From assembly GCA_964531215.1 (NCBI GenBank), contig CAZHFK010000005.1:1-34221 (forward strand): DNA of 34,221 nucleotides, given 5' to 3'. The notes under the pieces are model-generated. The model had not been told where the DNA came from, did not search any database, and saw only the letters and a list, made by a program, of their open reading frames with translations. This DNA comes from WJKP01 sp964531215. Its GTDB lineage: Bacteria > Patescibacteriota > Patescibacteriia > CAIXNZ01. Of this stretch, positions 31,419-34,221 are shown in pieces (position 1 is the stretch's first letter; the number at the start of each line of letters is the position of its first letter). The translations under genes and the position numbers were made by a program.

Positions 31419-31467
31419 AAAATCGTTCAAGCAATTGGCTTTGAACGATTTTTTATTGTAAAATAAA
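31419..31467 (+). repeat. Terminator-promoter element, copy 2
   Basis: The second 49-bp copy, 1,360 bp after the first. Its hairpin stem is perfect (AATCGTTCAA / TTGAACGATT). -35 TTGGCT (31435-31440) lies in the loop and -10 TAAAAT (31459-31464) is 18 bp further on. The predicted start is the ATG at 31471, which gives a leaderless mRNA. Confidence 0.7.
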
Positions 31468-31470
31468 GTC

Positions 31471-33006
31471 ATGTCAAATAAAAATTTAAAATTAAAAAGA
31501 ATTTATCTTTTGCTTTTAGCTTTTTTTTCCGGTTTAACAATAATGGCTGTGGAACTTAGCGCTTCGAGATTGATTGCGCCTTATTTTGGGACTTCGACTT
31601 TTGTCTGGACCAATATTATCGGTGTGATTATGTTAGCTTTGGCAATCGGTTATTATCTTGGCGGTAAGCTGGCTGATAAATTTATTCGTTTAAGGTTTTT
31701 ACTGAATTTTGTTTTAATTGCTTGTCTTTTTTTATTAATAATTCCTTTTGTTGTTAAACCTTTGGTTCAAGTAGTTGTGCAGGGCGTTATAACTTTTGAA
31801 TCTTCTGCGATTTTGATTTTTGTCGGCTCTTTGTTAACTGTTAGTTTTTTATTTATAATCCCGATTGCTTTTTTAGGCATGGTTAGTCCTTTTATAATTA
31901 AACAATTATCATTGATTGATCCGCAGGTCGGCAAGGATGCCGGTTTGGTTTTTTCCATTTCAACTATTGGCAGTCTTTTGGGTACTTTCTTGCCTGTCTT
32001 AATTTTTATTCCTTTGGTAGGGACAAGAAAAACAATTATTATTTTTACTTTGATTTTATTATTTATAACTTTAATCGGTTTATTAAAAAATAAATGGCAT
32101 TTGATTTTATTTGTTTTGATTTTACCGCTTTTATTTATAAACATGCCGAAAATAAAAAATGTTGACGGTGCTGTTTATGAGACTGAATCGGCTTACCAGT
32201 ATATTTTGGTTCAAGACAAGGAAAATTTCAGGTATCTGATAACCAATGAAGGTTTGGGTGTTTCTTCGATTTTAAATAAAGACCGGGTTTTGACCGGTTA
32301 TTATTATGATTATTATAATTTGGTGCCTTATTTGGCCGGTAATGCCAAACAGCAAGATGTTTTAATTTTAGGTTTGGCTGGCGGGATTATCAGTACTCAA
32401 TTGGATCATTTTTTTGCCCAAGACTATGATTTGCGAATTGACGGGGTAGAGATTGATAATAAAATAATAGAGACGGCTCAGAAATATTTTGATTTAGCTA
32501 ACCCTTCTTTAACTGTCCATAATTTGGATGCTCGTAATTTTCTCAATTATACTGATAAGCAATATAACAGTATTATTATTGATGCTTATTCAACCCAGCT
32601 TTATATACCTTTTTATTTAACAACCAAAGAATTTTTTATTAATGTTAAATCAGGGTTAAGGACCGATGGGGTAGTGGCCATGAATGTTAATGCTACTTCA
32701 GCCAATGCCAAACTGTTAAAATCAATAACCAATACCATGCTTTTGGTTTTTGATAATGTTTATTTGGTTCAGGAAAAAGCAGGGGATTGGAATTATATGG
32801 TTTTGGCTTCAAAAAGCGAGCTTGATTTTGCCAAGCTTAAAAATATGAATAATATTGACGAACTTGATTTAATCGTAGATAATACTATAAATCGTTATGA
32901 AAAAGTTAATTATGATAATGATTTTATTTATTTAACCGATGATAAAGCCCCGATTGAGCATTTGACAGAATGGATGGTTTTGGAATATATGTTTGATCAG
33001 CTTTAA
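31471..33006 (+). CDS. Membrane-fused spermidine-synthase-like protein
   Basis: A 511-residue fusion. The N-terminal ~230 residues form about seven hydrophobic segments, starting 'LLLLAFFSGLTIMAVELSAS', typical of membrane-bound spermidine-synthase relatives. The C-terminal half is a class I aminopropyl/methyltransferase fold: 'DVLILGLAGGIISTQL' (nucleotide loop), 'IDGVEIDNKIIETAQKYF', and 'YNSIIIDAYS' where polyamine synthases have a catalytic Asp. Such fusions are common in bacteria and their substrates are mostly untested. Polyamine synthesis is possible, but other aminopropyl or methyl transfers are too. It is probably translated from a leaderless mRNA starting inside repeat copy 2. Confidence 0.82.
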   Translation: MSNKNLKLKRIYLLLLAFFSGLTIMAVELSASRLIAPYFGTSTFVWTNIIGVIMLALAIGYYLGGKLADKFIRLRFLLNFVLIACLFLLIIPFVVKPLVQVVVQGVITFESSAILIFVGSLLTVSFLFIIPIAFLGMVSPFIIKQLSLIDPQVGKDAGLVFSISTIGSLLGTFLPVLIFIPLVGTRKTIIIFTLILLFITLIGLLKNKWHLILFVLILPLLFINMPKIKNVDGAVYETESAYQYILVQDKENFRYLITNEGLGVSSILNKDRVLTGYYYDYYNLVPYLAGNAKQQDVLILGLAGGIISTQLDHFFAQDYDLRIDGVEIDNKIIETAQKYFDLANPSLTVHNLDARNFLNYTDKQYNSIIIDAYSTQLYIPFYLTTKEFFINVKSGLRTDGVVAMNVNATSANAKLLKSITNTMLLVFDNVYLVQEKAGDWNYMVLASKSELDFAKLKNMNNIDELDLIVDNTINRYEKVNYDNDFIYLTDDKAPIEHLTEWMVLEYMFDQL

Positions 33007-33026
33007 GTTTGAGTTTAGAGTAATCA

Positions 33027-33111
33027 GGAGAGGTCGCATAGTGGTCTAGTGCGCTCGCTTGGAAAGCGAGTATGTCGCAAGGCATCGAGGGTTCGAATCC
33101 CTCCCTCTCCG
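33027..33111 (+). tRNA. tRNA-Ser (GGA anticodon)
   Basis: Acceptor GGAGAGG pairs with CCTCTCC. The anticodon stem CTCGC/GCGAG encloses TTGGAAA (anticodon GGA). A long class II variable arm (about 33070-33086) is followed by a GAGGG/CCCTC T-stem with a TTCGAAT loop and discriminator G. The CCA tail is not encoded; the genome reads CCT after the discriminator. Confidence 0.95.
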
Positions 33112-33270
33112 CCTATGCTACGCCGTAGTCCTGCCTGTTTGTGCCGAAGCTCATGCGAGGGCACGAGCTTGTCAAAGGACGAAGGCGAGCAGAGCAACCA
33201 GTCGTAGCTTCGGCGTGACAGGTTTGCTAATTATAAAAAAATATTTTATAATTTGCTATAATAAAGTTAA

Positions 33271-33339
33271 ATACAACCCGTTTCTATTGCTAAATTTTGT
33301 AGTAAATACGAAATATTTTCGCATAGAAACGAGTTAGAC
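33271..33339 (+). repeat. attC-like site 1
   Basis: CGTTTCTAT pairs with ATAGAAACG, with a small CGAAA/TTTCG hairpin inside. The site ends in GTTAGAC (33333-33339), a perfect GTTRRRY core. The left core, ATACAAC, fits RYYYAAC at 6 of 7 positions. At about 69 nt the length fits integron attC sites. Confidence 0.45.
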
Positions 33340-33365
33340 AAAATCGCTTCGCTCTTTTGTCTAAC
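33333..33365. repeat. Inverted repeat with GTTAGAC / GTCTAAC ends
   Basis: GTTAGACAAAA (33333-33343) and TTTTGTCTAAC (33355-33365) form an 11-bp perfect stem around TCGCTTCGCTC. Both ends match integron core-site consensus. Confidence 0.6.
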
Positions 33366-33484
33366 GTGCTGCGGCTCCGCCGCTGTTATCCTTGTCGCTT
33401 CGCGACTTCGTCTAACAGCGCCTATGCGAAATGCTGTCTTTGCTTTCAGCAAATCCCGCACTTCGCATGAGCCGCAGCACGTTA
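33362..33484. repeat. 123-nt cruciform, attC-like site 2
   Basis: A 16-bp perfect outer stem, TAACGTGCTGCGGCTC (33362-33377) with 33469-33484, encloses two further stems. One is GCTGTTA/TAACAGC (33382-33388, 33413-33419) with GTCGC-TTC-GCGAC inside. The other is ATGCGAA/TTCGCAT (33424-33430, 33462-33468) with TTTGC/GCAAA inside. The left core GTCTAAC fits RYYYAAC fully; the right core GTTATAA fits GTTRRRY at only 5 of 7. Confidence 0.55.
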
Positions 33485-33491
33485 TAATCAA

Positions 33492-33506
33492 TTTATTTTT
33501 GTGCCC
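33492..33506 (+). repeat. Left 15-bp inverted repeat around the phosphoesterase gene
   Basis: TTTATTTTTGTGCCC, the exact inverse of 34141-34155. Together they flank one gene. Confidence 0.7.
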
Positions 33507-33551
33507 TTAATGCAAAACTTTAATAAATGTAGCCTCTTTCTAAATAATAAT

Positions 33552-34139
33552 ATGAAAATAGCAATAATTTCAGATATACATGAAAATTTTCACAACTTAG
33601 TTTTATTCCTAAAACAAGTTAAAACTTATAATGTCCAAAAAATCATTTTTCTTGGCGACTTTATGAATAATGGAATCGCTAAAACCTTAGCAAGTTCAGA
33701 TATTCCTGTAATTTCAATATGGGGAAATAACGATGGAGATAAAGTCGCAATTACCAAAACAGCATTATCAGAAAAAAGTAATCTTACTGTGGGTTTTGAT
33801 ACTTTTGATTTTTTGAAAATAGACAATAGAAAAATTTTCATTACTCATTATCCTTTATTAGCAAAACCTATGGCTAAATCAGGAGATTTCGACGCAGTAT
33901 TTTATGGACATGACCATAAGAAGAATATGGATAAAATCAATGATTGTATCATTGTAAATCCAGGAGAAATCTCTGCTCATAAAACAGGATATGCAAGTTT
34001 TGCAATATATGATACAGAGAATAATAAAGCTGAAATTATTGAAGTTAAAGAAACTGTTTCTACTAAAACAAAAGAGGCTACTGAACATTTAGAAAATATG
34101 AAATTCAAATTTTCTAAGTCTAAGACGCATAAATACTAA
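33552..34139 (+). CDS. YfcE/MJ0936-type metallophosphoesterase
   Basis: A 195-residue calcineurin-like phosphoesterase of the YfcE/MJ0936 group. All metal ligands are visible: D8 and H10 ('SDIH'), D36 ('GDF'), N60 ('GNND'), H99 ('THY'), and H120 and H122 ('GHDH'). It would cleave phosphodiesters using two metal ions. 'NPGEIS' replaces the usual NPGS. The start at 33552 gives the typical 'MKIAIISDIH' opening; an upstream ATG (33501) would translate the flanking repeat. A 25-residue Lys/Glu tail extends beyond the domain. It lies between inverted repeats, like a gene cassette. Confidence 0.85.
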   Translation: MKIAIISDIHENFHNLVLFLKQVKTYNVQKIIFLGDFMNNGIAKTLASSDIPVISIWGNNDGDKVAITKTALSEKSNLTVGFDTFDFLKIDNRKIFITHYPLLAKPMAKSGDFDAVFYGHDHKKNMDKINDCIIVNPGEISAHKTGYASFAIYDTENNKAEIIEVKETVSTKTKEATEHLENMKFKFSKSKTHKY

Positions 34140-34140
34140 C

Positions 34141-34221
34141 GGGCACAAAAATAAACTCTTCGGAATTTTTTGACTTCGTCAAAAACCGTCTTGCAGACTA
34201 TTCCTCGTTCCTAACGGAAGA
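34141..34221 (+). repeat. Right inverted repeat and start of an attC-like fold
   Basis: GGGCACAAAAATAAA (34141-34155) mirrors the left repeat. It follows CTAAC directly after the stop codon. TTTTTGAC-TTC-GTCAAAAA then forms a hairpin between CGG and CCG, and another CCTAACGG appears before the window ends. The element is cut off by the window edge. Confidence 0.5.

Larger units (their letters stand above)
33112..33551. other. Gene-free, palindrome-rich interval, integron-like
   Basis: After tRNA-Ser the sequence turns GC-rich and repetitive. It holds a GCCGAAGCT/AGCTTCGGC palindrome (about 33144-33222), then an AATTATAAAA/TTTTATAATT hairpin with TGC-TATAAT (33254-33262), which could be a promoter. 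A series of TTCG-capped palindromes follows (33271-33484) and then the metallophosphoesterase gene. No integrase gene is in the window. A reading frame across the tRNA is spurious. Confidence 0.6.

Noticed and set aside
33059..33337. 92-codon frame across tRNA-Ser and the palindromes
   Set aside because: It begins inside the tRNA and reads through non-coding palindromes.
677..34139. UGA recoding to glycine or tryptophan, as in some CPR lineages
   Set aside because: All recognised families read through fully under the standard code with no in-frame TGA at conserved Gly or Trp positions.

Overview
The window is AT-rich, densely packed bacterial DNA and most likely comes from a Candidate Phyla Radiation (Patescibacteria) genome. 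This placement is an inference. It rests on short intergenic gaps, very few Shine-Dalgarno sites, stops that are almost all TAA with no TGA, several small unrecognised membrane or coiled-coil proteins, and a secreted protein with paired 'YYLGRPADAFAIM' repeats, which I associate with this group. Three 10-N runs (248-257, 4525-4534, 25627-25636) are scaffold gaps. They cut a tRNA-Trp, a NUDIX gene and gatA.

Layout. 1-676: terminator, partial tRNA-Trp with a duplicated 3' tail, and a promoter-to-terminator structured RNA of about 300 nt that I cannot name. 677-9402: HD-domain protein (minus), zinc-ribbon protein, secreted SH3/repeat/CAP protein, TMEM43-like membrane protein, NUDIX hydrolase, GT-B-like glycosyltransferase, three unrecognised proteins, flavodoxin and glutaredoxin. 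9403-11313: an isoleucine-rich leader peptide, an attenuator hairpin and a citramalate-synthase-like gene. 11531-14151: UvrD-type helicase and macrodomain protein. 14192-16674 (minus): small membrane protein, folD, glyA. 16675-17180: gene-free, rich in hairpins. 17181-23469: Elp3-like radical SAM enzyme (minus) divergent from a Trm9-like methyltransferase, then two unrecognised proteins, murC and a DUF72 protein. 23576-26933: small minus-strand gene, murB, gatC, gatA. 27032-33006: surface protein with calcium-type repeats and a PKD domain, trxB, a DsbA-like protein with its two halves in reversed order, an ATP-grasp ligase between two copies of a terminator-promoter element, and a membrane-fused spermidine-synthase-like protein. 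33027-34221: tRNA-Ser(GGA), then a block of GC-rich palindromes resembling integron attC sites around a metallophosphoesterase gene.

How the genes fit together. murB and murC serve peptidoglycan synthesis. gatC and gatA belong to the Glu/Asp-tRNA amidotransferase. folD and glyA form a one-carbon pair. trxB, the DsbA-like protein, glutaredoxin and flavodoxin serve thiol and redox chemistry. Elp3 plus a Trm9-like methyltransferase suggest a eukaryote-like route to a modified wobble uridine.

The strongest leads are (1) a complete Ile attenuator before a stand-alone, compositionally distinct cimA-like gene, (2) the Elp3/Trm9-like pair with start codons 4 bp apart, (3) the apparently circularly permuted DsbA-like protein, (4) the attC-like cassette region at the right end, and (5) the unidentified structured RNA near the left end.
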